A stretch of 64,000 nucleotides of DNA from Cytobacillus firmus (GCF_023715565.1 NZ_JAMBOJ010000004.1:1-64000); one strand, 5' to 3'. Positions 1-8,982 are shown, counted from the first letter of the stretch. Translations and numbers: made by a program. The notes: generated from the letters alone by a model not told the origin.

Positions 1-37
1 TTTGATCCCGTTGAATTGGATTATGTTTAGAAAGCAT
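1..37 (-). CDS. 5' end of an unidentified divergent gene (partial)
   Basis: Read on the reverse strand, an ATG at 37-35 follows TGAGGTGATTAAT, a good ribosome binding site at normal spacing, and opens a frame MLSKHNPIQRDQ that runs off the left edge of the window. Twelve codons are too few to name a family. In B. subtilis the gene next to pbpA is the MFS transporter yqgE, so a transporter is possible, but nothing in these residues proves it. The gene diverges from pbpA. Confidence 0.55.
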   Translation of the reverse strand, partial: MLSKHNPIQRDQ

Positions 38-128
38 ATTAATCACCTCAAGCATTGTATTACTTCTATTTTAAATCAAAAAAGACTCCCGACAAGTACG
101 ATTTTCATCGAGTTTGTCGACAGTCTGT

Positions 129-156
129 GAGAGAGGATATCCTCTCTCTTTTTTTT
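129..156 (+). terminator. Terminator-like hairpin in the pbpA leader
   Basis: A perfect 20-base palindrome (GAGAGAGGAT/ATCCTCTCTC) at 129-148 is followed at once by a run of eight T. The T run is only on the right, so it would stop rightward transcription. No rightward gene ends here, because the left neighbour reads leftward. A second possible stem, CGACAA with TTGTCG around 88-121, lies just upstream. The hairpin may therefore be an attenuator or a stop for antisense leakage ahead of pbpA. Confidence 0.5.
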
Positions 157-228
157 ACCAATAAAATTATCTTTGCTGAAAAAGGGTTCTTTATAGAATT
201 TATTGTTATTTTCTTTTAGAATGGGACT

Positions 229-2445
229 ATGAGACTTTTTAAAGGAAGTGTGCGTAATTTGAATAGGAAGAAAAAGAAGACCCATGTTCCATTTCGTCTG
301 AATATGCTCTTCTTTGCTGTGTTTTTATTATTTTCTATGCTGATCCTCCGGCTTGGGATGGTTCAGATTGTTTATGGCGATGATTATAAGCGTGAGATTG
401 AAAGAACGGAGGATGTTACAGTCAACAGCCCGGTGCCAAGAGGTAAGATGTTTGACAGAAATGGACAGGTGATTGTCGATAATACTCCGCAAAATGCCAT
501 CACTTTTACTAATAATGGCTATAAGCAGGATGAAATGCTTGAGGTGTCAGAAAAGCTGGCCAAGCTGATAGACAAAGATACCAAAAAGGTCCAGGAACGG
601 GATAAGAAAGATTACTGGATCATGAAGAATCCTGAAAAGGCAGAAGAAAAGGTAACTAAAAAAGATAAAGAAGAACTTGAAAAGAAGTATGAGGGTAATG
701 AAAAGGAGCTGGATAAGGCCATATATCAGCTCACTTTGGATCGGATTACTGAAGAGGAATTAAGTGAATTGACAAAAGACGATCTTGAAGTTCTTGCTAT
801 ATACAGAGAATTTACAAGCGGATATGCCTTAACTCCCCAAATTGTTAAGAACAAAAAAGTAACACCTGAGGAATTTGCAGTTGTCAGTGAAAATCTGCAG
901 GTATTACCGGGTGTTGATACAACAACTGACTGGGAAAGATATTATGCCTTTGGAGATACTTTAAAATCAGTCCTTGGAAAAGTAACAAGCTCTGATGAAG
1001 GTCTTCCGGCTGAACAGATTGAATACTACATGGCACGTGACTATAGCCGTAATGACCGTGTAGGAAAGAGTTATATCGAGATGCAGTATGAAGAAGTGCT
1101 TCACGGCCAAAAAGCAAAAGTGAAGAATATTACGGACAAAGCCGGGAATGTACTTGAAACTATTCCTATTACAGATGGTCAAAGAGGCAAGGACCTTGTG
1201 CTGAGCATTGATATGGATCTTCAGAAGGAAGTTGAGAAAATCATTGAAGAGGAATTACGTAAAGCCAAGGCATCTTCTGGAACTGCATTATTGGACAGAG
1301 CTTATGTAGTGCTGATGGACCCGCATACCGGAGAGGTTCTTTCGATGGCCGGCAAAAAAATTGTGAAGGATAAAGATACAGGCCAATCTGAAATGCAGGA
1401 TGATGCATTAGGCAACATTACTACTACTTATAATGTCGGCTCAGCTGTTAAGGGTGCTACAATACTTACCGGCTATAAAACGGGGGCTATTAATCCCGGA
1501 ACCGTTTTGTATGATCGTCCTTTAAAAATTAAAGGAACGCCTGTAAAAAAATCCTGGAGAAATTTCGGCCCTTTAAATGATATTAATGCACTTAAATTCT
1601 CCTCCAACGTTTACATGTTTGAAACTGCCATCAGGATAGGCGGGGGCAAATATGAATTTGAGAAGCCATTATGGATAGATAAAAAGGCTTTTAGTACGGT
1701 AAGGGAATCCTTCGCCCAATTCGGCCTTGGTGTTCGGACGGGAATTGATTTGCCAAATGAGCAAACAGGCTTTAAAGGAATGAGTACTTTGCCTGGTTTC
1801 ATGCTTGACCTTTCGATTGGACAGTACGATACCTATTCCAACATGCAGCTTGCCCAATATGTTTCTGTTATTGCCAATGGCGGCAATAGGATGGAACCTC
1901 ATATGGTAAAGGAAATTCGTGAACCATTAATGGAAAATAATGAACTTGGGCCAATTGTTCAGGAAATGGAGCCAAAGGTTCTCAATAGGGTTGAACTGGA
2001 AGATGGCTGGATGGATCGTGTCCAGGAAGGCTTCCGCAGAGTCATGCAGGAAAAAGGCGGTACAGGTTATTCTAATTTTGGGGGCAAGGATTATAAACCA
2101 GCCGGCAAGACAGGTACAGCAGAGGCCTTTTATGATGGACCCGAACGCAGCAAATTCGGAAAAGAGCCTCCTGAGGTCATGAATCTTAGCCTTGTTAGCT
2201 TTGCACCATCAGAAAATCCCGAGGTTGCCATGGCGGTTTTAGTTCCATGGGCTTATCAGGGAAGCGTGGATCACGGAGCGAATAAAAAGATTGGCGAACG
2301 TGTGCTGGATGCCTATTTTGAACTTAAAAAGGAGCGTCACAAGAAAGGTGGCGACAGCAAAGAGTCTGTTCAAAAAGTGGAAAATATTGATGAAGTAATT
2401 GAAGGGCAGGAAGATGCCCGCAAAGAAGATGAAGAAAATGAATAA
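229..2445 (+). CDS. pbpA: Class B penicillin-binding protein (transpeptidase), PbpA/PBP2A type
   Basis: This is a membrane-anchored DD-transpeptidase that cross-links peptidoglycan; PBP2A-type enzymes serve side-wall synthesis in rods. The protein has a basic N-terminus, one membrane helix at about residues 25-45, a dimerization region, and a C-terminal transpeptidase domain. That domain carries the SxxK motif (S405-A-V-K408), SSN near 458 and KTGT near 627. The length (about 738) suits the family, and its place just before pstS matches B. subtilis pbpA. The start is uncertain: the ATG at 229 has a weak ribosome site, whereas an in-frame TTG at 259 has AAAGGAAG ten bases upstream. The acidic, charged tail after about residue 700 is low complexity. 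A terminator follows directly. Confidence 0.9.
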   Translation: MRLFKGSVRNLNRKKKKTHVPFRLNMLFFAVFLLFSMLILRLGMVQIVYGDDYKREIERTEDVTVNSPVPRGKMFDRNGQVIVDNTPQNAITFTNNGYKQDEMLEVSEKLAKLIDKDTKKVQERDKKDYWIMKNPEKAEEKVTKKDKEELEKKYEGNEKELDKAIYQLTLDRITEEELSELTKDDLEVLAIYREFTSGYALTPQIVKNKKVTPEEFAVVSENLQVLPGVDTTTDWERYYAFGDTLKSVLGKVTSSDEGLPAEQIEYYMARDYSRNDRVGKSYIEMQYEEVLHGQKAKVKNITDKAGNVLETIPITDGQRGKDLVLSIDMDLQKEVEKIIEEELRKAKASSGTALLDRAYVVLMDPHTGEVLSMAGKKIVKDKDTGQSEMQDDALGNITTTYNVGSAVKGATILTGYKTGAINPGTVLYDRPLKIKGTPVKKSWRNFGPLNDINALKFSSNVYMFETAIRIGGGKYEFEKPLWIDKKAFSTVRESFAQFGLGVRTGIDLPNEQTGFKGMSTLPGFMLDLSIGQYDTYSNMQLAQYVSVIANGGNRMEPHMVKEIREPLMENNELGPIVQEMEPKVLNRVELEDGWMDRVQEGFRRVMQEKGGTGYSNFGGKDYKPAGKTGTAEAFYDGPERSKFGKEPPEVMNLSLVSFAPSENPEVAMAVLVPWAYQGSVDHGANKKIGERVLDAYFELKKERHKKGGDSKESVQKVENIDEVIEGQEDARKEDEENE

Positions 2446-2454
2446 GCTTAATGG

Positions 2455-2489
2455 ACTGTCTCCCTATTTAAACGGGAGACAGTTTTTTT
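2455..2489 (+). terminator. Rho-independent terminator after pbpA
   Basis: A ten-base stem (ACTGTCTCCC with GGGAGACAGT) closed by a nine-base loop is followed by seven T. It separates pbpA from the phosphate operon. Confidence 0.9.
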
Positions 2490-2540
2490 GTCTTAGTATC
2501 TTTATACCTAAATTTAACGTTATACTTCTGATTCGAAATA

Positions 2541-2600
2541 TTTACACAAGAATTGCTGACATTTACAAAAGCTTTACAATCCTTTAAAACCGGCTTAACA
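2541..2600 (+). promoter_or_regulatory. Pho box array (PhoP-binding direct repeats) before pstS
   Basis: TTTACA occurs at 2541, 2562 and 2573, followed by TTTAAA at 2583 and TTAACA at 2595. The spacing is close to 11 bases or a multiple of it. Phosphorylated PhoP of Bacillus binds TT(A/T/C)ACA-like repeats with about this period, so the array is read as the activator site for the pst operon under phosphate starvation. The family rule is established knowledge; occupancy here is inferred. Confidence 0.8.
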
Positions 2601-2661
2601 GTCAACCCTTATTCTAAATGCGCAGGACAAAACAGCCAAATTTCTTAGGGGGAATTCAGGA

Positions 2662-3621
2662 ATGAGACGTCTTAAAAAAATGAGCCTATTACTAATGCTA
2701 TCAGCCGTAATGGCATTCACTGCAGCATGTGGAGGCGAAGAAGGCACCAGCGCAAATGGAGATAACGGTGAAGAGCTGGAAGGCAGTGTGGTCTTAGACG
2801 GGTCTGGAACAGTCTATCCATTTATGGCACGCATGGCTGAAAACTATATGGGGGAAAAGGAAAATGTCTCCGTAGAAGTAAGCCGCTCCGGAACTTCGGC
2901 TGGCTTTAAGAAATTCCTTTCAACTGACGGAACTGATTTTAATAATGCTTCCCGCCAAATCAAAGATGAAGAAAAAGCTTCAGCTGAAGAGCTTGGCATT
3001 GATGTTCAAGAAATGAAGGTTGCTTTAGACGGAATCACAATTGTAATTAACAAAGAAAATGACTGGGCTAAAGAGCTTACACAGCAAGAGGTTGCAGATA
3101 TCTTCCTTGAGGACGCAGGAAAGAAAAAATGGTCAGATGTTCGCTCTGACTTCCCGGACGAAGAAATAAAGACTTATGGCCCGAATGAAAACCATGGAAC
3201 GTATGAATTTATGTATGAACGTATTCTTGAAGAGCAGGATCTTACTGAAAATATCAACTTACAGCAGGACTACTCAACGTTAGTGAATCTTGTTTCAAAA
3301 GATAAAAATGCCATCGGCTTCTTTGGTTATGGATACTTTGACAGCAATGCAGATAAATTGTCGGCAGTAAAGGTAGACTTCGGCAATGGGCCTGTTGAAC
3401 CATCATTAGACACAATCAAGGAAGATGGAGACTATGCTCCATTTACTCGCCCTGTGTTCACATACCTGAATACTAATATGGCTAAAGAAAAGCCGCAGGT
3501 ACTCGATTATGCAATTTATACAATGGAAAATGCACAGGGTATCGCAGCAGAAACTGGATTCGCACCTTTATCAGACCAAGATGTCCAAGCTTCTCTGACT
3601 GCTTTGAATGGTTTGAAGTAA
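2662..3621 (+). CDS. pstS: Phosphate ABC transporter substrate-binding lipoprotein PstS
   Basis: This is the extracellular phosphate-binding protein of the high-affinity Pst importer, tethered to the membrane by lipid. A signal peptide with a lipobox ending in AAC (Cys at about 23) is visible. The mature protein opens with an acidic linker. Phosphate-loop motifs such as DGSGTVYPF and SRSGTSAGF, plus NASRQIKDEE, are typical of PstS. The 319-residue length is close to the usual 300. The start has the ribosome site TTAGGGGG. It is first in the pst operon and lies directly behind a Pho box array, so it should rise under phosphate limitation. Confidence 0.95.
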   Translation: MRRLKKMSLLLMLSAVMAFTAACGGEEGTSANGDNGEELEGSVVLDGSGTVYPFMARMAENYMGEKENVSVEVSRSGTSAGFKKFLSTDGTDFNNASRQIKDEEKASAEELGIDVQEMKVALDGITIVINKENDWAKELTQQEVADIFLEDAGKKKWSDVRSDFPDEEIKTYGPNENHGTYEFMYERILEEQDLTENINLQQDYSTLVNLVSKDKNAIGFFGYGYFDSNADKLSAVKVDFGNGPVEPSLDTIKEDGDYAPFTRPVFTYLNTNMAKEKPQVLDYAIYTMENAQGIAAETGFAPLSDQDVQASLTALNGLK

Positions 3622-3728
3622 GAAGATGTATTGTCATGGGAAGATGAGAAGTTTGCCTTCTCATCTTCTTGTAATGAAGTTTGTAGAGGGTTCTTCTTTG
3701 GGTGAGAGTGCTGAAAGGGGTTTTACAC

Positions 3729-4685
3729 TTGGCTAAAAGTGCTGTTGAATACGATAAAAAAAAGCTGAATGTACGGGAAATCATTCAGCAAAAGAAAAAA
3801 ACTTGTAGTGTCAATAATTATACAGAAAAATTAATACCGAAAATTTTATTTGGAATAGCTGCAATTTCTGTTTTTACTACTATTGGAATTGTACTCACCT
3901 TAATTACGGAAACAATCGCCTTTTTTAAAGACGTTCCTTTTATAGATTTCTTTACAGGCACCCAATTAAAGCCTTTGGGTGAAAATGCTGTCTTTGGTGT
4001 TCTGCCCTTGCTGACGGGAACAATTATTTCGACTTCAATAGCTATGCTGGTTGCTATTCCAGTAGGACTGATGACAGCCATATTTTTAAGTGAATACGCA
4101 TCAGAAAAAACAAGAAAGGCATTAAAGCCTCTTCTTGAAATCCTGGCAGGTATTCCTACTATTGTTTATGGATTTTTTGCTTTTACGTTTGTAACACCTT
4201 TACTAAGATCTTTTATTCCTGCTCTTGAACCAACAAATATTTTAAGCCCCGGGATAGTAATGGGAATCATGATTATCCCAATGGTAGCTTCCCTTTCTGA
4301 AGATGCAATGAGTTCTGTGCCAAATGCGATGAGGGAAGGTGCTCATGCACTAGGTGCCACCAAGCTGGAAGTAACCTGGAAAGTAGTTGTTCCGGCAGCT
4401 ATTTCGGGCATCATTGCTTCATTTGTCCTCGGGATATCAAGAGCAATTGGAGAGACAATGATCGTAACTATAGCAAGCGGAAGTTCAAAGAACTTTACAT
4501 TAGACGTAACTCAATCCATGCAGACCATGACTGCTTATATAGTAGAAGTTACAGGAGGGGAAGCTGCAGCAGGAACAACCTTATATTATAGTCTTTATGC
4601 TGTAGCTATGACATTGTTTGTGTTTACGCTGATTATGAACCTGCTCGCTCAATATATCTCTCGCAAGTTCCGGGAGGAATATTAA
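3729..4685 (+). CDS. pstC: Phosphate ABC transporter permease PstC
   Basis: This is one of the two membrane-spanning subunits of the Pst phosphate importer. About six hydrophobic helices are visible, with the permease coupling signature EGAHALGATKLEVTWKVV near the C-terminal third, which docks on the PstB ATPase. I chose the TTG at 3729 because AAAGGGG ends eight bases before it. An in-frame GTG at 3702 would add nine residues, with a less well placed AGAGGG. The stop overlaps the start of pstA by one base (TAATG), showing translational coupling. The first 40 residues form a basic cytoplasmic tail. A gap of about 105 bases separates it from pstS. Confidence 0.93.
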   Translation: MAKSAVEYDKKKLNVREIIQQKKKTCSVNNYTEKLIPKILFGIAAISVFTTIGIVLTLITETIAFFKDVPFIDFFTGTQLKPLGENAVFGVLPLLTGTIISTSIAMLVAIPVGLMTAIFLSEYASEKTRKALKPLLEILAGIPTIVYGFFAFTFVTPLLRSFIPALEPTNILSPGIVMGIMIIPMVASLSEDAMSSVPNAMREGAHALGATKLEVTWKVVVPAAISGIIASFVLGISRAIGETMIVTIASGSSKNFTLDVTQSMQTMTAYIVEVTGGEAAAGTTLYYSLYAVAMTLFVFTLIMNLLAQYISRKFREEY

Positions 4686-5569
4686 TGAAATATGTAGATA
4701 CAGAACAAGTGCATAAGAAAATGGGTAGCCGTCAGATCGCCAATAATCTGGCTAAAACACTATTTTTTCTGGCCACTTTATTCGGTCTGGCTGTACTAAT
4801 TGTATTAATCTATCGGGTCCTCGCTGATGGATTAAGCTGGATTAATATGGATTTTCTGATGAATCGCTTATCAACAGATCCTGAAAAGGCTGGAATCTGG
4901 GGAGCGATAACAGGAACATTTTGGCTGATGCTTGTGGTTGCTCCTGTAACGATGATTCTTGGAATAGGCACAGCCATTTACCTAGAAGAATATGCAGCTA
5001 AGGGCCGCGTTTCTTCATTTATTAAAACAAACATTGCCAACCTGGCGGGTGTTCCGTCTGTTGTTTTTGGAATCCTTGGATTAACTGTTTTTGCAAGAGC
5101 ATTGGATTTGGGTTCTGTAGTTTTCGCAGGAGGACTCACGATGGCATTGCTGGTTCTTCCTGTTGTAGTAGTTGCCAGCCAGGAAGCAATCCGTGCTGTT
5201 CCCCAATTTCTAAGAGAAGCATCTTACGGAATGGGAGCGACAAAGTGGCAAACGATTAAAAATGTAGTACTTCCTGCAGCATTACCTGGAATTCTTACGG
5301 GGGTTATTCTTGCACTATCGCGGGCAATCGGGGAAACAGCGCCATTGGTGGTTATCGGAATACCGGCTTTGTTAATTCCTGTTCCTGATGGAATTTTTGA
5401 TAAATTTACGATTTTGCCGGTACAGATTTATTATTGGACTATCGACTCTGCACTAATAGCCGAATATGCCAACCTGGCAGCTGCGACCATCGTCATCTTA
5501 TTAATTGTTTTGTTTGTGATGAATTCAATAGCCATCTTAATTCGGAATAAGTTCCAAAAAAGATATTAG
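4685..5569 (+). CDS. pstA: Phosphate ABC transporter permease PstA
   Basis: This is the second transmembrane subunit of the Pst importer, which pairs with PstC. The 294 residues hold about six membrane helices. They also carry the ABC-permease loop REASYGMGATKWQTIKNV and the conserved SRAIGETAPLVVIG segment of phosphate permeases. The ATG shares one base with the pstC stop codon. The gene ends 18 bases before pstB. Position, length and motifs all agree with PstA. Confidence 0.94.
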   Translation: MKYVDTEQVHKKMGSRQIANNLAKTLFFLATLFGLAVLIVLIYRVLADGLSWINMDFLMNRLSTDPEKAGIWGAITGTFWLMLVVAPVTMILGIGTAIYLEEYAAKGRVSSFIKTNIANLAGVPSVVFGILGLTVFARALDLGSVVFAGGLTMALLVLPVVVVASQEAIRAVPQFLREASYGMGATKWQTIKNVVLPAALPGILTGVILALSRAIGETAPLVVIGIPALLIPVPDGIFDKFTILPVQIYYWTIDSALIAEYANLAAATIVILLIVLFVMNSIAILIRNKFQKRY

Positions 5570-5587
5570 CCTGGGAGGGTTTCTGAG

Positions 5588-6415
5588 ATGCCTGTAGTGA
5601 TAGAAAAAACAAATCCAAATGTAAATAAAGAAAGCATAATTCAAAATCCAGCAGAAAACAAAAAGGTTGTTTATAATACCAAAGATCTTAATCTTTGGTA
5701 TGGTGAAGGCCATGCGTTAAAAAATATAAATCTAGCCATCAATGAAAATGAAATAACGGCAATTATCGGACCCTCAGGCTGCGGTAAATCCACATATATT
5801 AAAACGCTGAACCGCATGGTTGAACTTGTGCCTTCAGTAAAAATTTCCGGTGAAATCTTATACCGGGAGCGTAATATCCTTGATAAATCATTTAAAGTGG
5901 AGGATTTAAGAACTAATGTGGGGATGGTTTTTCAAAAGCCAAATCCATTTCCTAAATCCATTTATGAGAATGTAGCATACGGACCGAAAATTCATGGTAT
6001 CCGCGATAAAAAAATCCTTGATGAGATTGTTGAGAAAAGTTTGAGGGGTGCCGCCATATGGGACGAAGTTAAAGATCGACTGAATCAGAATGCGTATGGC
6101 TTATCCGGCGGGCAGCAACAGCGACTTTGCATTGCGCGCTGTCTTGCAATTGAACCGGATGTGATCTTAATGGATGAGCCTACATCTGCACTTGACCCTA
6201 TCTCTACCTTGAAAATAGAGGAGCTGGTGCAGGAGCTTAAGGAAGCGTTCAGTATTACCATCGTTACTCATAACATGCAGCAGGCAGCCCGTATTTCTGA
6301 TAAAACCGCTTTCTTCTTAAATGGTGAAGTAATCGAGTTTGCCAATACGGATAAGATATTTTCTACCCCTTCAGATAAGAGGACTGAAGATTATATCACT
6401 GGACGTTTCGGTTAA
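5588..6415 (+). CDS. pstB: Phosphate ABC transporter ATP-binding protein PstB
   Basis: This cytoplasmic ATPase powers phosphate import through PstC and PstA. The Walker A loop GPSGCGKST lies near residues 60-68. The ABC signature LSGGQQQR and Walker [13 protein letters not shown] lie near 178-205, and the switch histidine is in IVTHNMQQA. The N-terminus has about 30 extra residues of low conservation before the core. The ribosome site GGGAGGG precedes the ATG. B. subtilis has two pstB copies here; this window has one. Confidence 0.95.
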   Translation: MPVVIEKTNPNVNKESIIQNPAENKKVVYNTKDLNLWYGEGHALKNINLAINENEITAIIGPSGCGKSTYIKTLNRMVELVPSVKISGEILYRERNILDKSFKVEDLRTNVGMVFQKPNPFPKSIYENVAYGPKIHGIRDKKILDEIVEKSLRGAAIWDEVKDRLNQNAYGLSGGQQQRLCIARCLAIEPDVILMDEPTSALDPISTLKIEELVQELKEAFSITIVTHNMQQAARISDKTAFFLNGEVIEFANTDKIFSTPSDKRTEDYITGRFG

Positions 6416-6470
6416 TCGTCATGATTATGAAAGAATACGAGCATTAATATGTGGATGAAGGGGGATCAGT

Positions 6471-7133
6471 ATGATGGCACTACGTGAAAGGTTTGACTAT
6501 GATCTTCAGGAGCTTCAAAAAATGCTCATTGAAATTGGCAATTTTGCAATAGAGACCCTGCATAGATCTGTTGAAGCACTTGAAACTCAAAACATTGAAT
6601 TGGCACTTGAAATCATTGATGACGACAATCAGGCTGATATTCTGTATGAGGAAATAAATGATTTAGCCATTCTGCTTATTGCAAAACAGCAGCCGGTGGC
6701 TATCGACCTCCGCCGCATCATTGTGGCTATAAAAATCGCAACAGACATTGAAAGAATAGCAGACTTTGGGGTGAATATTGCAAAGTCCACTATACGGATT
6801 GGGTCAGAGCAACTTATTAAGCCGATTGAACATATAAAGGAAATGTATGAAATTTCAACTGAAATGCTCCGTCTATCACTGGAAGCTTTCACTGAAGAAG
6901 ATACTGCAAAAGCCAAAAAAGTTGGCGATATGGATGAGCAGGTGGATGATCTTTATGGTGAAACCATTAAAGAGCTGCTGCAAATTAATCTGCAGAAACC
7001 GAAATACTTGCCTCAAATCACCCAGCTTTCATTTATTTGCCGTTATTTAGAAAGAGCCGCTGACCATGTTACGAATATCTCAGAACATATTTTTTATTTG
7101 GTTAAAGGACGCCAGTATGATTTAAATAATTAA
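6471..7133 (+). CDS. phoU: Phosphate-specific transport system accessory protein PhoU
   Basis: PhoU is a cytoplasmic helical protein that dampens Pst transport and Pho signalling when phosphate is plentiful. The 220 residues contain two related three-helix PhoU repeats. The conserved acidic metal-binding segments include IATDIERIADFGVNIAK in the first repeat and ICRYLERAADHVTNISEHI in the second. The start is ATGATG at 6471/6474 behind AAGGGGGATC; either ATG is possible. It is the last gene of the pst operon. From memory, B. subtilis lacks phoU in this operon, so this arrangement is a difference from that model. Confidence 0.93.
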   Translation: MMALRERFDYDLQELQKMLIEIGNFAIETLHRSVEALETQNIELALEIIDDDNQADILYEEINDLAILLIAKQQPVAIDLRRIIVAIKIATDIERIADFGVNIAKSTIRIGSEQLIKPIEHIKEMYEISTEMLRLSLEAFTEEDTAKAKKVGDMDEQVDDLYGETIKELLQINLQKPKYLPQITQLSFICRYLERAADHVTNISEHIFYLVKGRQYDLNN

Positions 7134-7176
7134 CCAGAAAAGCGGAAACGCCTTGCAGCACAGGAGCTATGAAGTA

Positions 7177-7213
7177 AAAAAAGCTAAAAGGAATCTTAAC
7201 CTTTTAGCTTTTT
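7177..7213. terminator. Bidirectional terminator between phoU and yqzC
   Basis: AAAAGCTAAAAGG pairs with CCTTTTAGCTTTT around an eight-base loop, with A and T runs outside. The hairpin can end phoU rightward and yqzC leftward, and it overlaps the yqzC stop codon at 7204-7206. Confidence 0.85.
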
Positions 7214-7671
7214 GTTATGATCTTAGCAATTTCTTTATAGCTCATATTATGGTTCAGTTCAAATGTACCCAGCTGTATTTTCTTACTGTACCCGTATTCC
7301 TCCATGTAATTGCCAAAGTCTGCTGCCTGGTCAATTACACTTGCTTTTTCGAGGATTGCCGCGATTTCACCGGGTGTCATGCCGCTCTCAATAGTTAGCT
7401 GATAGACTTTCTGCTCCGTATTTTCCTCAGCAGGTTCTTCTTTTACTTCCTTATTCTCGGTTTGGTCTTTAGCATCCGTCTGCAGTAAGAGAGTATATTC
7501 TTCGTTTGATAATACAGTGTAGCCCTTTGCCTGCAGGAAATCTTTTGCGCTGTTTTCATCGATTGTTCTATTTTCAGTTTGCTCCGGTTTATTAAGGAAG
7601 TAGGCTGTGAAAAAGGCTATGACAGCAATAAGGATGCCAAATGCAAATGCCCTGGTATTTCTTTTATTCAT
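7204..7671 (-). CDS. yqzC: Membrane-anchored YqzC-like protein with MltG-type LysM-like domain
   Basis: The protein has a short basic N-terminus and one membrane helix at about residues 8-25. A charged linker rich in Glu and Lys (about 60-95) leads to a C-terminal domain (about 100-150). The stretch LTIESGMTPGEIAAILEKASVI resembles the LysM-like lobe found before the catalytic domain of MltG lytic transglycosylases. The catalytic part itself is absent, so it is probably a wall-binding or regulatory protein, not an enzyme. Position after the pst genes matches B. subtilis yqzC. Its start overlaps the end of the upstream yqzD-like gene by eight bases, so the two are co-transcribed. Confidence 0.7.
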   Translation of the reverse strand: MNKRNTRAFAFGILIAVIAFFTAYFLNKPEQTENRTIDENSAKDFLQAKGYTVLSNEEYTLLLQTDAKDQTENKEVKEEPAEENTEQKVYQLTIESGMTPGEIAAILEKASVIDQAADFGNYMEEYGYSKKIQLGTFELNHNMSYKEIAKIITKS

Positions 7672-8035
7672 AGCTATGGCCTCTAAATTTCATTTCGGTT
7701 TGAATGGTCCTTACTTCATCTGGAGAGAGTGAAGATTGTATTGCAATTTGTTCTATTGTCAGCCCTTGTCTGGTCAGCAGCATCACCTGATTTTTTATTA
7801 TTTCATGAATTTCCCTTTTTTCTGCAGGAATGTGCTGAGTAAAGGGTTCTTCCCCGACGAGCAGTTCTTCTTCCAATACTTTTAATTTCTTTTTAATTTG
7901 ATACATTTCCTGGATTTGCTGCATGGACATTTGGTCCATTTCATCGCGCAGCTCTTTATAAGGATCTCTCAAAAACACTGAAAGAATAAATAGCCCTATA
8001 GATAAGATCAATAATGACAGTAAGATTGATTCCAA
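7664..8035 (-). CDS. yqzD: YqzD-like membrane-anchored coiled-coil protein
   Basis: A 123-residue protein with one N-terminal membrane helix (about residues 2-22). A Met- and Gln-rich coiled-coil region follows (about 28-60). The C-terminal segment around LTIEQIAIQSSLSPDEVRTI looks like a helix-turn-helix of the kind that follows a membrane anchor in small Bacillus proteins. The molecular function is unknown. It is translationally coupled to the downstream yqzC-like gene. The ribosome site on the reverse strand is TAGAGGTGACTATT. The assignment rests mainly on position next to pst and yqzC. Confidence 0.65.
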   Translation of the reverse strand: MESILLSLLILSIGLFILSVFLRDPYKELRDEMDQMSMQQIQEMYQIKKKLKVLEEELLVGEEPFTQHIPAEKREIHEIIKNQVMLLTRQGLTIEQIAIQSSLSPDEVRTIQTEMKFRGHSYE

Positions 8036-8352
8036 TAATAGTCACCTCTAATTCATTGCACAGAAATATTTTACCATCTAAATTGACAAATTTCGATATA
8101 TAATCCATAAACAGGTGAAATTTAAAGATTCTTGTCGCAGAAGCTCTGTCGAATCAGAAGCTTAGCAAACGTTTGAAAAAATTTTCCTATTAGAAATCAG
8201 GAAGGCATCTGCATTCGCAAGAAGCGACAATTTCCGTTCATTGTAGGCTATCCATATCAGTGATAACATTGAGTAATATAAATAGTCTTAAAATTTTGCT
8301 TTTTGTCATATAGAACCTTTTTTCTATGAAAATAATTGCAAGAGGTGCCGTC
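8036..8352. other. Intergenic region with candidate promoter and inverted repeats
   Basis: This 317-base gap lies between divergent genes. A TTGACA at 8083-8088 with CATAAA 17 bases later could be a sigma-A promoter reading right, giving a leader of about 230 bases. In that leader TTGTCGC (near 8131) is mirrored by GCGACAA (near 8224). TTCCT...AGGAA (near 8185-8203) and ATAGAA...TTCTAT (near 8310-8329) form smaller stems. I recognise no riboswitch class. No open frame with a ribosome site is seen. Confidence 0.4.
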
Positions 8353-8982
8353 ATGATAGATGAAATTATTAAGCTTCGCCGCAGGGGGCTGTCATTCCGT
8401 AAAATCGCCAGTAAGCTTGATACAACCGTAGGAAAAGTACAGTACCAGTGGACCAAACTTATCCAAAAAAAAGGGAAACGCGACAGCGGGGAGTCTTTAG
8501 GGGAAAAATTAATTTATGAAGAAAATATTGTGCAGAATCAATCGAAAGATCACTTGACATTAACACGTTCAAGCGATGATAAGGCAAAAGTATCCTGGAA
8601 GTTGTCTGCTCAGAAGGTGAAGATGCTATCCCTATACTTGGACAAGCCTGTATCCTCCTTGAGAAAATCTTTAAGAATCTATGATGTTACCGGGGTTATT
8701 TTTGACGGAGCCAATGCGGTCTGTGACCATGAAGTTATCCTGTCCGATCATTCTGAATGGACCTTTAAGGGGCTCAAACCCGGCAAAGTGTATTGTGTTG
8801 AGCTGGGCATTAAAATAACAGATAATCATTTCATCCCGTTGCTGCGTTCAGAAGCACTGTATACTTCTGAGGATGCTTCTTACCAAGGAAATAAAGAATC
8901 TGAGGTTCAGCCTGCATGGACGGTAAATGTGAGTACATACACCTATTATGAAACAGTGAGTGAAGGAGAAGGTATAGAATGA
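8353..8982 (+). CDS. DUF4912-like protein with N-terminal helix-turn-helix
   Basis: Residues 1-40 (DEIIKLRRRGLSFRKIASKL) look like a small DNA-binding helix-turn-helix, followed by a basic linker. The region from about 75 to 185 resembles the DUF4912 beta-sandwich fold: it has a W-L/YW-type strand, an IYDVTG segment and a late SEWTFKGLKPGKVYCVELG strand. DUF4912 proteins often sit beside alpha-glucan glycosyltransferases and GH57 enzymes and may bind glycans; no enzyme activity is known to me. The ATG at 8353 follows AGAGGTG by five bases; an upstream in-frame ATG at 8326 lacks a ribosome site. The stop overlaps the next gene (ATGA), so the two are coupled. Confidence 0.7.
   Translation: MIDEIIKLRRRGLSFRKIASKLDTTVGKVQYQWTKLIQKKGKRDSGESLGEKLIYEENIVQNQSKDHLTLTRSSDDKAKVSWKLSAQKVKMLSLYLDKPVSSLRKSLRIYDVTGVIFDGANAVCDHEVILSDHSEWTFKGLKPGKVYCVELGIKITDNHFIPLLRSEALYTSEDASYQGNKESEVQPAWTVNVSTYTYYETVSEGEGIE

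Noticed and set aside
7204-7671. Full MltG lytic transglycosylase
   Set aside because: Only the LysM-like lobe is present; the catalytic domain is missing, so an enzyme call is not supported.
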